Source: Streptomyces sp. ISL-94 (GTDB lineage Bacteria > Actinomycetota > Actinomycetes > Streptomycetales > Streptomycetaceae). From it: a DNA stretch of 64,000 bases. The stretch covers positions 1 to 64,000 of the forward strand of contig NZ_JAGGOZ010000024.1 of NCBI RefSeq assembly GCF_018614075.1, given 5' to 3'. The notes beneath the pieces are model-generated. The model searched no databases. It worked only from the letters and a program-made list of their open reading frames with translations, and was not told where the DNA came from. Shown one piece after another: positions 17,058-26,088 of the stretch (position 1 is the stretch's first letter; every line of letters starts with the position of its first letter). The translations under genes were made by a program, and so were the position numbers.

Positions 17058-17166
17058 CGGGCGGGGAATGCCTCCGGTCCCCCGCAGGTTGGCCGACGTA
17101 AGAACGTATGAAATTACGGGCGTACCCTGGTGGGCGCCGAAGAATCAAAGTCACAGGGAGCCGGTC

Positions 17167-18120
17167 GTGTCCGCAGTCGCACCCGACGGACGCAAGATGC
17201 TGCGCCTGGAGGTCCGGAACAGCCAGACCCCCATCGAGCGCAAGCCCGAGTGGATCAAGACCCGGGCGAAGATGGGTCCCGAGTACACCAAGATGCAGGC
17301 CCTGGTGAAGGGCGAAGGACTGCACACGGTCTGCCAGGAAGCCGGTTGTCCGAACATCTACGAATGCTGGGAGGACCGCGAGGCCACCTTCCTCATCGGT
17401 GGCGACCAGTGCACCCGGCGCTGTGACTTCTGCCAGATCGACACGGGCAAGCCCGAGGCCCTGGACCGGGACGAGCCGCGCCGTGTCGGCGAGTCCGTGG
17501 TGACCATGGACCTGAACTACGCCACCATCACCGGTGTCGCGCGCGACGACCTGGCCGACGGCGGCGCCTGGCTGTACGCGGAGACCGTGCGCCAGATCCA
17601 CCAGCAGACGGCGGGCCGCGAGAGCGGCCACACCAAGGTCGAGCTGCTGGCGCCCGACTTCAACGCGGTGCCGGAGCTGCTGGAGGAGGTCTTCGCCTCC
17701 CGCCCCGAGGTCTTCGCGCACAACGTCGAGACGGTCCCGCGGATCTTCAAGCGGATCCGCCCCGGCTTCCGCTACGAGCGCTCCCTCGAAGTGATCACCA
17801 AGGCGCGCGCCTACGGCCTGGTCACCAAGTCGAACCTGATCCTCGGCATGGGGGAGGAGCGCGAGGAGGTCTCGCAGGCCCTGAAGGACCTGCACGAGGC
17901 CGGCTGCGAGCTCATCACCATCACCCAGTACCTGCGCCCCTCGCCGCGGCACCACCCCGTCGAGCGCTGGGTGAAGCCGGCCGAGTTCGTGGAGCTGGCG
18001 AAGGAGGCCGAGGACATCGGCTTCTCCGGTGTGATGTCCGGTCCGCTGGTCCGCTCCTCGTACCGCGCCGGCCGCCTCTACCAGCAGGCGATGGAGAAGC
18101 GCAGCCGAGCTGGAGCGTAG
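17167..18120 (+). CDS. lipA: Lipoyl synthase LipA
   Basis: A 317-residue radical SAM enzyme inserting two sulfurs into octanoyl-lipoyl domains. The auxiliary cluster ligands lie in [12 protein letters not shown], and the SAM cluster in CTRRCDFC. The C-terminal RSSYRAG supplies the conserved Arg-Ser. The GTG at 17167, after GGGAG, matches the family N-terminus ([17 protein letters not shown]). It is encoded 109 bases after lipB. Confidence 0.97.
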   Translation: MSAVAPDGRKMLRLEVRNSQTPIERKPEWIKTRAKMGPEYTKMQALVKGEGLHTVCQEAGCPNIYECWEDREATFLIGGDQCTRRCDFCQIDTGKPEALDRDEPRRVGESVVTMDLNYATITGVARDDLADGGAWLYAETVRQIHQQTAGRESGHTKVELLAPDFNAVPELLEEVFASRPEVFAHNVETVPRIFKRIRPGFRYERSLEVITKARAYGLVTKSNLILGMGEEREEVSQALKDLHEAGCELITITQYLRPSPRHHPVERWVKPAEFVELAKEAEDIGFSGVMSGPLVRSSYRAGRLYQQAMEKRSRAGA

Positions 18121-18405
18121 GTCGGGGGTCCGGGGAAGCGCGCGACCGTCTGGCGCGGCGCGACCGGCACCTCCGTGTGACGCGCGCTACCACACGGACT
18201 GTGTGAACTCACGCACAAAGTACTACCAACGGGTAACACCGCATCGGCGCGGCCCCTAGGCTCTTTCCAGGAGAGCCCGGTGGGCCGCGTATATGTTTCA
18301 TCACGTTTGACCGCCCGGCCATGCGCTGGTAACACCAATCAGTGACGCTGGATCCACGCACCGCAACCGCACCGCCGACGTGAGTTCCGTGAAAGGGTCG
18401 ACACC

Positions 18406-18603
18406 ATGCAGGCCGCGCCCGTACGCGCCATCGCCATTCCGTCCCTGTCCGACGCCTTCCGGGGCATCGAGTCGCTGCTCATGAGCGGGGCCCGCCGCAA
18501 CGCCTGGACGGCGGTGCTCGAGGACCGCCGCCGGGCCAAGGACCGGGTCGAAACCGAACACGTACTTGAGGCCGCGGCGACCCGGACCCCGCAGGCCACG
18601 TAA
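18406..18603 (+). CDS. Small conserved hypothetical protein
   Basis: 65 residues, amphipathic and Arg/Ala-rich (RRNAWTAVLEDRRRAKDRVE), lying between lipA and the DUF4191 gene, as is usual in Streptomyces. No signal peptide or known motif. It ends 10 bases before the next start, so the two are probably co-transcribed. Confidence 0.65.
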   Translation: MQAAPVRAIAIPSLSDAFRGIESLLMSGARRNAWTAVLEDRRRAKDRVETEHVLEAAATRTPQAT

Positions 18604-18613
18604 ACTTCGCCCT

Positions 18614-19312
18614 ATGGCGAGGAAGTCAAACGCAGAGACTGCTGCGAACCCCGGGCGACTGAAGCAGATCGCCCTGACCTACAAGATGACGCGCAAGGCC
18701 GACCCGAAGGTCGGTCTGATCGTCGCGGGCGTGGGAATCGTCACCTTCGGTGTCTTTCTTGCGATCGGCTTCCTGATCGGCCACCAGTTCTACCTGGGCA
18801 TCCTGGGCTTCCTGGTGGCGTTCCTCGCGATGGCGATCGTCTTCGGACGACGGGCCGAGCGGGCTGCCTTCGGGCAGATGGAGGGACAGCCGGGCGCGGC
18901 CGCGGCCGTACTGGACAACGTGGGACGGGGCTGGACGACCACCCCGGCCGTCGCGATGACCCGGCAGCAGGACATCGTCCACCGTGCCGTGGGCAAGGCC
19001 GGCGTCGTGCTGATCGCCGAGGGCAACCCGAACCGCGTGAAGCCCCTGCTCGGGAACGAGAAGAAGAAGCTGGCCCGGATCATGCCGGACGTGCCGGTGC
19101 ACGACTTCATCGTGGGTACGGGCGAGGGCGAGGTGCCGCTCAAGAAGGTGCGCACCACCCTGCTCAAGCTGCCGCGCGTGCTGGCCGGCCCGCAGATCAC
19201 CGAGGTCAACGACAAGCTGCGTGCCATGGGTGATCTCATGAGCAACATGCCGCTGCCAAAGGGCCCGATGCCCAAAAGCATGCGGATGCCGCGCGGCGGA
19301 AAGATGCGCTGA
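18614..19312 (+). CDS. DUF4191 membrane protein
   Basis: A 232-residue actinobacterial protein: a basic N-terminus, two membrane helices (about residues 36-55 and 58-78), then a soluble domain with GWTTTPAVAMTRQQDIVHRAVG and a basic Met/Pro-rich tail. DUF4191 has no known activity, but its place beside lipA is conserved. The ATG is at 18614. Confidence 0.88.
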   Translation: MARKSNAETAANPGRLKQIALTYKMTRKADPKVGLIVAGVGIVTFGVFLAIGFLIGHQFYLGILGFLVAFLAMAIVFGRRAERAAFGQMEGQPGAAAAVLDNVGRGWTTTPAVAMTRQQDIVHRAVGKAGVVLIAEGNPNRVKPLLGNEKKKLARIMPDVPVHDFIVGTGEGEVPLKKVRTTLLKLPRVLAGPQITEVNDKLRAMGDLMSNMPLPKGPMPKSMRMPRGGKMR

Positions 19313-19334
19313 CCCGCTCACCTGATTTTCGTAT

Positions 19335-19387
19335 ACGACGCAGGGGCGCCCCCGAACCGAGCGGTTCGGGGGGCGCCCCTGCGTCGT
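19335..19387. terminator. Strong bidirectional terminator
   Basis: A long stem ACGACGCAGGGGCGCCCCC pairs with its complement across a GAACC/GGTTC inner stem, between the convergent DUF4191 and RDD genes. Confidence 0.88.
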
Positions 19388-19409
19388 ACTGCGCGTCGTA
19401 CTTCCGTGC

Positions 19410-19880
19410 CTAGATGCGGACCTGGACGGCGCGTGCCAGCCGGTCGTGGAGCCCGCGGCCGTCCCGGTCCCGGACCAGGGCGGGGATGAGCAGGGCCAGC
19501 AGGAGCGTGCGCAGCAGCACGCGGCCGATGCCGAGGCGGCTGCCGTCCTCCGAGAGCACCCGGAGGCCCACGATCCGCTTGCCGGGGGTAAAGCCCACGG
19601 TGCCGACCGTCAGGAGGGTCAGGGCCAGGAAGAGGACGTAGGTCCAGTCGGCCAGCGCGTTCATGTCGCCACCGCCCGTGATCAGGCCGTAGGCAATCAC
19701 CTCGCAGCTGATCCAGTCGAGGGCGATGGCGCCCAGGCGCCGCCCGAACCGGGCCATCGAGCCGCGCCCCTGCTGGGGCATACCGAGCCGCCGGCCCGGG
19801 TAGCCGAAGTCGATGCCCATGTCCTCGGCGGCCGCGCGGGGGCCGGAGAGCCAGGATCCGAGTGCTTGCCTGTTGTCCAC
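19410..19880 (-). CDS. RDD family membrane protein
   Basis: 156 residues. The RDD domain is visible: RFGRRLGAIALDWISCEVIA (R and D of the first helix), GFTPGKRIVGLRVL and RDRDGRGLHDRLA. Three hydrophobic helices. It may be a Na+(Li+)/H+ antiporter-like or lipid-related protein; this is unproven. It is convergent with DUF4191 and divergent from glnA. Confidence 0.88.
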   Translation of the reverse strand: MDNRQALGSWLSGPRAAAEDMGIDFGYPGRRLGMPQQGRGSMARFGRRLGAIALDWISCEVIAYGLITGGGDMNALADWTYVLFLALTLLTVGTVGFTPGKRIVGLRVLSEDGSRLGIGRVLLRTLLLALLIPALVRDRDGRGLHDRLARAVQVRI

Positions 19881-19928
19881 CCGACCACGGTACCGGTGGC
19901 GTCTCGCGACCTTCGGACGGGACCCTGG

Positions 19929-19966
19929 TTAACTTGTGCGAAACAAATGGGTCATGCTTGAGAAAT
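19929..19966 (+). promoter_or_regulatory. GlnR-like box upstream of glnA
   Basis: Two sites, TTAAC-n6-GAAAC (19929-19944) and GTCAT-n6-GAAAT (19951-19966), match the gTnAc-n6-GaAAc consensus of Streptomyces GlnR. They end 100 bases before the glnA start, a normal activator position. Confidence 0.75.
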
Positions 19967-20066
19967 CCCGTCTGCTTATGGTCGGGTCAGCGTGCGGCAC
20001 CGCACTGACGCACCACGAGCTATAAAGCCCGTCCCTCCCCCGGGGACCGGGAGTAGGAGGAGTTGG

Positions 20067-21476
20067 ATGTTCCAGAACGCCGACGAAGTGAAGCAGTACA
20101 TCGAGGAGAACGACGTCAAGTTCGTCGACGTCCGCTTCTGCGACCTGCCTGGTGTGATGCAGCACTTCACCATCCCGGCTCGGGCATTCGACCCGGCGGA
20201 GGAGCTCGCCTTCGACGGCTCCTCCATCCGCGGCTTCCAGGCGATCCACGAGTCCGACATGGCGCTGCGTGCCGACATCACCACCGCGCGCCTGGACCCG
20301 TTCCGCAAGGACAAGACGCTCAACATCAACTTCTTCATCCACGACCCGATCACGGGTGAGGCCTACAGCCGCGACCCGCGCAACATCGCGAAGAAGGCCG
20401 AGGCGTACCTCGCCTCCACCGGCATCGCCGACACCGCGTTCTTCGGCCCCGAGGCCGAGTTCTACGTGTTCGACAGCGTGCGCTTCGCGACCTCCGCGAA
20501 CGAGGGCTTCTACCACATCGACTCCGAGGCCGGCGCCTGGAATACGGGCTCCGAGGAGAACAACCGCGGCTACAAGGTCCGCTACAAGGGTGGTTACTTC
20601 CCCGTCGCCCCGGTCGACCACTTCGCCGACCTGCGCGCCGAGATCTCCCTCGAGCTGGACGCCCAGGGCCTCCAGGTCGAGCGCCAGCACCACGAGGTCG
20701 GCACCGGCGGCCAGGCCGAGATCAACTACAAGTTCAACACGCTGCTGGCCGCGGCCGACGACCTGATGCTCTTCAAGTACGTCGTGAAGAACGTCGCCTG
20801 GCGCAACGGCAAGACCGCGACCTTCATGCCGAAGCCGATCTTCGGTGACAACGGCTCGGGCATGCACGTGCACCAGTCGCTGTGGGCGAACGGCGACCCG
20901 CTGTTCTACGACGAGGCCGGCTACGCGGGCCTGTCGGACACCGCCCGCTACTACATCGGCGGCATCCTCAAGCACGCCCCGTCGCTGCTGGCGTTCACCA
21001 ACCCGACGGTGAACTCCTACCACCGCCTGGTGCCGGGCTTCGAGGCGCCGGTCAACATGGTGTACTCGCAGCGCAACCGCTCCGCCGCCATGCGCATCCC
21101 GATCACGGGCTCGAACCCGAAGGCCAAGCGCGTCGAGTTCCGCGCGCCGGACCCGTCCTCGAACCCGTACCTCGCCTTCTCGGCGCTGCTCCTCGCGGGC
21201 CTCGACGGCATCAAGAACAAGATCGAGCCGATGGAGCCGATCGACAAGGACCTCTACGAGCTCTCGCCCGACGAGCACGCGAGCGTCCCGCAGGTCCCGA
21301 CCAGCCTCGAGGACGTCCTCAAGGCCCTGGAGGCGGACCACGAGTACCTCCTGGCCGGCGGTGTCTTCACCCCCGACCTCATCGAGACCTGGATCGACTA
21401 CAAGCGCACGCACGAGATCGCCCCGATCGCGCTGCGTCCGCACCCGCACGAGTTCGAGCTGTACTTCGACCTTTAG
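20067..21476 (+). CDS. glnA: Glutamine synthetase type I (GlnA)
   Basis: 469-residue GSI: ATP + glutamate + NH4+ to glutamine, a dodecamer. Motifs: [50 protein letters not shown] and the adenylylation loop [12 protein letters not shown], whose Tyr is the expected GlnE target. The ATG at 20067 follows TAGGAGGAG. GlnR-like sites upstream and a perfect terminator downstream indicate a single-gene unit. Confidence 0.98.
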   Translation: MFQNADEVKQYIEENDVKFVDVRFCDLPGVMQHFTIPARAFDPAEELAFDGSSIRGFQAIHESDMALRADITTARLDPFRKDKTLNINFFIHDPITGEAYSRDPRNIAKKAEAYLASTGIADTAFFGPEAEFYVFDSVRFATSANEGFYHIDSEAGAWNTGSEENNRGYKVRYKGGYFPVAPVDHFADLRAEISLELDAQGLQVERQHHEVGTGGQAEINYKFNTLLAAADDLMLFKYVVKNVAWRNGKTATFMPKPIFGDNGSGMHVHQSLWANGDPLFYDEAGYAGLSDTARYYIGGILKHAPSLLAFTNPTVNSYHRLVPGFEAPVNMVYSQRNRSAAMRIPITGSNPKAKRVEFRAPDPSSNPYLAFSALLLAGLDGIKNKIEPMEPIDKDLYELSPDEHASVPQVPTSLEDVLKALEADHEYLLAGGVFTPDLIETWIDYKRTHEIAPIALRPHPHEFELYFDL

Positions 21477-21565
21477 CCGGAGGCCTTGCTGACCTGTGGT
21501 TTCTCGCCCAGCGGAGGTGCTGGACGAGCGCTACACGAGCGGCAGCGACAAATACGCCCGATCAT

Positions 21566-21609
21566 GACGAGCCGTCTCGCACTCCTCACGGAGTGCGAGA
21601 CGGCTCGTC
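21566..21609 (+). terminator. Terminator after glnA
   Basis: A perfect 20-bp stem starting GACGAGCCGTCTCGCACTCC with a 4-base loop, about 90 bases past the glnA stop. Confidence 0.9.
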
Positions 21610-22034
21610 CGCGCTCGGGGCTGGGTCAGCGTCATGTCGTCGTCGCTGTAGTGATACCCGATCGCCCTGCGCACCACATTCGCATCGCGGGGCACCATAT
21701 GCGTGTACGTACACAAGGCCCGATTCCGACTCTGGCGTCCACCAGCTCCCGGTACCAGGCCGGCAGCGCCGCCTGTACCGCGAGGACCCGTGGTCGCCGC
21801 CATGGCACTCATATTTCTCCAGCGCGGGCTTGAGATGGAGCCGCCGATGGAGCTCAGCTTGGCTGTCGGCTCGACGTGGCCGCGCTTCTGCAACTCGGCC
21901 ACATCTCGGCAGCCGGGCAAGCCGAACGCTCACGCGGGCGGCGGGGCCGGCGTGCACCATCGTTCGATTGGGTAGACGTGCTGCGGCCCCGGGCGCGCTC
22001 GGGGGTGTGCGCCCGGGGCCGGGTCCTGGAGAGG
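21610..22034. other. Gene-poor junction between glnA and accessory region
   Basis: No convincing intact gene. On the minus strand, scraps in two frames look protein-like (for example PRDANVVRRAIGYHYSDDDM near 21660), suggesting a decayed gene. It marks the core/accessory boundary. No tRNA or att-like repeat was seen. Confidence 0.35.
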
Positions 22035-22601
22035 TTAGTCCTGCGGGCGGAGGACCATCGCGTCGTAGACCGGGGATTCGGGGGCGTGCTTGATCCGGCC
22101 GACGACCTCGTAGCCCCAGCGCGGGTAGGCGGAGCGGGCGGGCTCGTTGTCGATGATGCACGTCAGGGTGGTCCACGGTTCGGCGCGGCCGGTGATCATC
22201 TCGTCGTGGAGTGCGCGGCCGATGCCCTGGTTGGTGAGCTTGGGCAGGACCATCAGCTCCCGCAGCCAGAACGTCTCACCGGCCTTGGCCGCTTCCTTCG
22301 CATCGGCGGGGAGCTCGTCGGCGATCGAGACCCACCAGGCGCGGTCCGGGGTGAGGGTGACGCCGTGGACGTATCCGGCGAGGATGCCGTCGGCGAGGTG
22401 GGCTGTGACGACCTCGAAGCCGGTCATGTCGAAGGCGGCCTGGAGGCGGTCGGTGAACGTGGCGACGGAGAAGAACGGGTCGCCTGCGTACGGGGGGACG
22501 CCGTACACCTCGGCGTAGAGGGCGGTCAGTTCGTCGGTGATCTGCCGGGCCTGGTCGGGGGTGTGGCGGGTGACGGTGAGGGCTTGGGTTGTTTTCGTCA
22601 T
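22035..22601 (-). CDS. GNAT family N-acetyltransferase
   Basis: A 188-residue acetyltransferase fold. LRELMVLPKLTNQGIGRALHDEMI carries the acetyl-CoA motif (here GIGRALH), and NEPARSAYPRWGYEVVGRI is motif B. The ATG at 22601 is used; the long open frame upstream lies antisense to the regulator. It follows the XRE gene in the same direction with a 23-base gap. Substrate unknown; it could acetylate a product of the neighbouring pathway. Confidence 0.85.
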   Translation of the reverse strand: MTKTTQALTVTRHTPDQARQITDELTALYAEVYGVPPYAGDPFFSVATFTDRLQAAFDMTGFEVVTAHLADGILAGYVHGVTLTPDRAWWVSIADELPADAKEAAKAGETFWLRELMVLPKLTNQGIGRALHDEMITGRAEPWTTLTCIIDNEPARSAYPRWGYEVVGRIKHAPESPVYDAMVLRPQD

Positions 22602-22624
22602 GGGTCCTTCCGGCGTTGTGGTGG

Positions 22625-23923
22625 TCAGGCGATTCGGTTGGTCAGCATGTCGATGGTGTCGCGGGCCTGTGGGCTGGCCTGGTGCGGGGTGAGGCTGTCG
22701 CGGACGAGGGCGAGCTGGCGGCGGGTGCGGGTGGAGGACTGCCCGCCTTCGATGAGGCGCAGGGATTCCTTCGCGGCGTCCGCGGTGCGGTCGAGGTCGT
22801 GGTCCTGGACGGCGGCGTGGGCGAGCCGGGCCAGGCACATGCCCCGGTTGCGGGAGTGCTCGATGTCCTGGAGGTCTGAGGAGCGTTCGAGGAGTCGTAC
22901 GGCCCGCTTGTGCTGGCTGAGGTCGGACCGGCACATCCCTTCCAGGCAGACGAGTTCGGCTTCGTTGAGGAAGCCGGTCCATTCGGGGTCGCGGTCGCTC
23001 ACGCCTTGGTCGGAGGCCCGCCAGGCTCGTTTGATGGCGTGGGAAGTGTTCATCTCGTCGCCGAGCCGGGCGTATCCCTGCGCGAGGCGGATGGCCAGGA
23101 GCGCGGTGACGCGCGGCGGGGCGTCCCAAAGGGCAGCGTGCCGCTCTGCGGTGCGGACGAAGCGGATAGCCTCACGGGGCTTGTCGAGGTCGACGGACTG
23201 GCGGGCCATGTTGGACAGGGTCCTGGTGGCCAGCGGCTCGTCGCCCGAGATCATCGCGGTGTTCAGGGCCTCGGAGAAGTAGACGCGGGCCTCGGTCTGC
23301 TGTTCGGCGTCGTAGCAGAACCAGCCCAGGCTCGTGGTGAGCTGGCCGGCAATGCCGTGAAGTTCCTGGCCGATGTCATCGTTATAGACGCCGTGGTCTA
23401 TCACGTGGTGCACCCAGGACAGGTGCATCTTGGCGGTTCGCCACAGACGGTCGCCGCCGAACTGCTGGTCGATGGCATCAAGGTCTGCGGCAGTCGCGTG
23501 GAGGAGTTCGATCTCGTCTCGTCCGACGCGGAGTTCAGAGGTGGCGGAGCGGGCTGGTGAGGGGCTGAGCCAGGGCAGGCCGATGACGGCGGCCCCTGCG
23601 CTCAGGGCTTCGCGGCGTTTCACAGGCGGGATCATGACGGCCGGATTGGGCAGGCTGTCAAACGCGGTTGCGGACTCCGTGGCGAATCCCAGATACTCCG
23701 GCCCGCGCCCGAAGGCGGCACGCAAAGCCGTGGCCTGATCCGGGCGCGGCCATCCCGGATTCGTTGACTCCCAGCGCCGGTACGTCCGGACGCTTACCTC
23801 GTATCCCGAGTCCCGTAATGCCTGCTGGCCTGCGGCGCTGACGCCCTGGGCTGCTGCCTCCTGAGAGAACCAGCCCTGCCCGATACGGGCGGCGAACAGC
23901 ACCTGATTGGCCGGAGTCCTCAT
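22625..23923 (-). CDS. XRE-type regulator with TPR-like domain
   Basis: About 432 residues from the ATG at 23923 (an ATG at 23956 would add eleven). The N-terminal helix-turn-helix region (SVRTYRRWESTNPGWPRPDQ) is followed by a hydrophobic patch (ALSAGAAVIGLPWLSP) and a helical repeat domain (ALNTAMISGDEPLATRTLSN, RLAQGYARLGDEMNTSHAIK). This architecture is frequent in Streptomyces next to specialised operons. It is divergent from the small ORFs and the nucleoside-like operon and is the likely local regulator. Confidence 0.82.
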   Translation of the reverse strand: MRTPANQVLFAARIGQGWFSQEAAAQGVSAAGQQALRDSGYEVSVRTYRRWESTNPGWPRPDQATALRAAFGRGPEYLGFATESATAFDSLPNPAVMIPPVKRREALSAGAAVIGLPWLSPSPARSATSELRVGRDEIELLHATAADLDAIDQQFGGDRLWRTAKMHLSWVHHVIDHGVYNDDIGQELHGIAGQLTTSLGWFCYDAEQQTEARVYFSEALNTAMISGDEPLATRTLSNMARQSVDLDKPREAIRFVRTAERHAALWDAPPRVTALLAIRLAQGYARLGDEMNTSHAIKRAWRASDQGVSDRDPEWTGFLNEAELVCLEGMCRSDLSQHKRAVRLLERSSDLQDIEHSRNRGMCLARLAHAAVQDHDLDRTADAAKESLRLIEGGQSSTRTRRQLALVRDSLTPHQASPQARDTIDMLTNRIA

Positions 23924-23964
23924 CCGACTGCCCCCTGATTCCGATTCCTGACTCACCGTAGGCG

Positions 23965-24070
23965 GTAACGGTTACGGCGGGGATGTGGTGGCGGGAATCA
24001 CGTCGGTCCGTGTCCGGCGCGGCCGGCGAATGGCCGCTGAATGGCCGCTCGGTGTCCTCGTATGGCCGCT
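23965..24070. promoter_or_regulatory. Palindrome and ATGGCCGCT triplet repeat in divergent promoter
   Basis: GTAACGGTTAC (23965-23975) is a perfect dyad. ATGGCCGCT occurs at 24030-24038, 24041-24049 and 24062-24070. All lie in the roughly 300-bp region between the XRE gene and the first small ORF and are candidate regulator sites. Confidence 0.5.
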
Positions 24071-24226
24071 CGCCCGGCAGTGAACTAAGGGCACGGCCGC
24101 AGCCACCAGCCCTGGTTCCCATTCCCCCCTGGTGGCCGCGCCCCCCGTACTGCCGCTGCCCGGGTCCGCCGACCCGCGACGGGCCCGGCAGCGGCCACTC
24201 ACCACAGTCACCCCCCGGAGACCGCG

Positions 24227-24418
24227 ATGACCAGCAGCCAGCAGGAAAGAGCGCCGCTGTCCACCCGAACCTTCAACGAGGCCAGGCGCCCCGGTGAGCC
24301 GTCCGAACGGCTCACCGCCCGCGCCTCCCGCGGCTGGAACGCCTTCCTGGCCCGCACGGGCCCGCTGCCCGGCGAGGACGAGCCGGACACGGCTACGGCC
24401 GAGGAGGCCGAACAGTGA
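24227..24418 (+). CDS. Small hypothetical protein
   Basis: 63 residues, charged and Thr/Glu-rich (NEARRPGEPSERLTARASRG), starting at the ATG after CCGGAGACC. It overlaps the next gene by four bases. No motif recognised. First of three small genes linked to the XRE regulator. Confidence 0.55.
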   Translation: MTSSQQERAPLSTRTFNEARRPGEPSERLTARASRGWNAFLARTGPLPGEDEPDTATAEEAEQ

Positions 24419-24636
24419 CCGCCCCCGGGCCCGTCCCCGGACTCCCCTGGCTGAGGGTGGGGATAGACGCTCGCGACGAGCGGACCGGCGCGACCGGGAT
24501 GGTCACACGGATCGGCTCCGGCCGCGAGAGGGGCCCCGTCTCCCATGTGTGGCTCCAGGTCGGCGGCGACGAGCCGGAGCTGGTGCCCCTGGAACACCTG
24601 CGCCGCGTCGAAGACCGAGAGAAGACCGGGCAGTGA
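24415..24636 (+). CDS. Small hypothetical protein
   Basis: 73 residues from a GTG overlapping the previous stop. The pattern GIDARDERTGATGMVTRIGS...VSHVWLQVGGDEPELVPLEHL looks like a small beta-barrel with a C-terminal Leu-His strand. Family unknown. Four-base overlap with the next ORF indicates one transcript. Confidence 0.55.
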   Translation: MTAPGPVPGLPWLRVGIDARDERTGATGMVTRIGSGRERGPVSHVWLQVGGDEPELVPLEHLRRVEDREKTGQ

Positions 24637-24924
24637 GCGTCGTGGACCAGGCACCGACCAGCAGCGACATGCGCCATGACTCCTCCACGGCCATGACTCT
24701 TGCCGCTCTCGCGACTGCGACCGGACCTGCGGCCAGCGACCTTCGCGTTCGGCTGCGCGGCTACATCACGCTGCTGGCCGACCCCGCGCAGGAGTACGCC
24801 GACGCGCTGACACCCCCAGGACCAGGGCGGTGACCCGGTCGCGAACTTGCGGCTGCTCGCCAAGTCCGTGGACTTCCTCCTGCGGTATGCCGCCCACGCC
24901 CAGCAGCAGGGCGGAGCCCGGTGA
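24633..24924 (+). pseudogene. Small DUF6415-like ORF with a frameshift
   Basis: The frame from GTG 24633 stops at 24831-24833 after 66 residues. Removing one base from the C5 run at 24813-24817 extends it in frame through GDPVANLRLLAKSVDFLLRY to a TGA at 24922-24924, giving about 96 residues. The joined protein (LRVRLRGYITLLADPAQEYA then LLAKSVDFLLRYAAHAQ) resembles small helical DUF6415-type proteins. It is either a real slippage mutation or a sequencing error in a homopolymer. Confidence 0.5.
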
Positions 24925-25098
24925 TTATCCGGACTCGGCTGGACGGCGGCGCCGTCATCCATTCGATCCTGGCCCGCGTGATCCGTTTGAGGCGCGGGCC
25001 GGGACCAGGTTTCACCATCCGGCTCAGGCCGGGATCTGTACCGCCCTTCTGCGTGATGCGCGGGAGGAAGTGCTTGCACCGTCCCTTGGAGGACAGGC

Positions 25099-26088
25099 TT
25101 GAACCGCAACGAGCATGGAAGCACAGCGCTGGTGACCGGAGCCGGGGGTTTCGTCGGCTCCCACCTGGTGGACGGACTCCTTGCCCAGGGATGGCGAGTA
25201 CGCGGCGTGGACCGGAGGTCCCCGGCCAGGGACGCGGTGGCCGGACGGAACCTCGCCCGCGCCATGCAGTCGACGGAGTTTGTGTTCGAGCACATGGACC
25301 TGACCGATCCGCGTCTGCGGGACATGGTGAGCGGCGTGGATGCGGTGTTCCACCTGGCGGCGTCCACTGGTGTGCGCGGTTCGTGGGGGAAGGCGTTCAT
25401 GTCGTACGTCCACGACAACGTCGCCGCGACGCATCGGGTGATCGAGGAGTGCGAGCTGGCCCGCGTTCCGCGTCTGGTGGTGGCATCGTCGTCCAGCGTG
25501 TACGGCGGGTCGGCCGGTGGGCCGTCGCGTGAGGACGGGCCGGTTGTGCCGCTGTCGCCGTACGGGGTGTCGAAGCTGGCAGGCGAACAGCTCGCCCTGG
25601 CGTACGCGGCCCGCCCCGACGCGGTGACCCGGACGGTGGCGCTGCGGTTCTTCACCGTGTACGGGCCGAGGCAGCGTGAGGACATGGCGATCTCCCGGAT
25701 GCTCGATGCGGTCCGGTCCGGTCAGCCGATGCGGCTGTACGGGGACGGCAGCCAGCGCCGGAACTTCACCTACGTCGCCGATGTGGTCGACGCGCTGATG
25801 CGGGCGGCGCAGACGGAGACGACCGGGTGCGCGGTCAACGTGGCGGGGCCGGTGACGGTGTCGATGCGGGACCTCCTGGACACGGTGCGGGAGGTGACCG
25901 GGAGCCCGGTACCGGTCAAGCGGGTTCCGGCGCGTTCCGGTGACCCGGAGTCCACTGAGGCCGACCCGGCGCTGGCCGAATCGGTGCTCGGCTACCGGCC
26001 CGGCATCGGCCTGGCCGAGGGCATCGACCGGCAGTGGGCGTGGACCCGCGCGACCGTGGACGCGGTGATCTCGGGGAGGACCGCGTGA
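25099..26088 (+). CDS. NAD-dependent sugar epimerase/dehydratase
   Basis: A 329-residue extended SDR: TGAGGFVGSHLVDGLL (NAD binding), VFHLAASTGV, SSSSVYGGS and the catalytic YGVSK at about residue 155. RRNFTYVADVVDALM is typical of UDP-sugar epimerases. It probably supplies a sugar nucleotide for the glycosyltransferase at 28708. It starts with TTG after GGAGGA and overlaps the next gene by four bases. First gene of the main operon. Confidence 0.88.
   Translation: MNRNEHGSTALVTGAGGFVGSHLVDGLLAQGWRVRGVDRRSPARDAVAGRNLARAMQSTEFVFEHMDLTDPRLRDMVSGVDAVFHLAASTGVRGSWGKAFMSYVHDNVAATHRVIEECELARVPRLVVASSSSVYGGSAGGPSREDGPVVPLSPYGVSKLAGEQLALAYAARPDAVTRTVALRFFTVYGPRQREDMAISRMLDAVRSGQPMRLYGDGSQRRNFTYVADVVDALMRAAQTETTGCAVNVAGPVTVSMRDLLDTVREVTGSPVPVKRVPARSGDPESTEADPALAESVLGYRPGIGLAEGIDRQWAWTRATVDAVISGRTA

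Noticed and set aside
21531..21920. Intact gene downstream of glnA on the minus strand
   Set aside because: Protein-like pieces lie in two frames and the frame runs through the glnA terminator. Described only as a possible relic.
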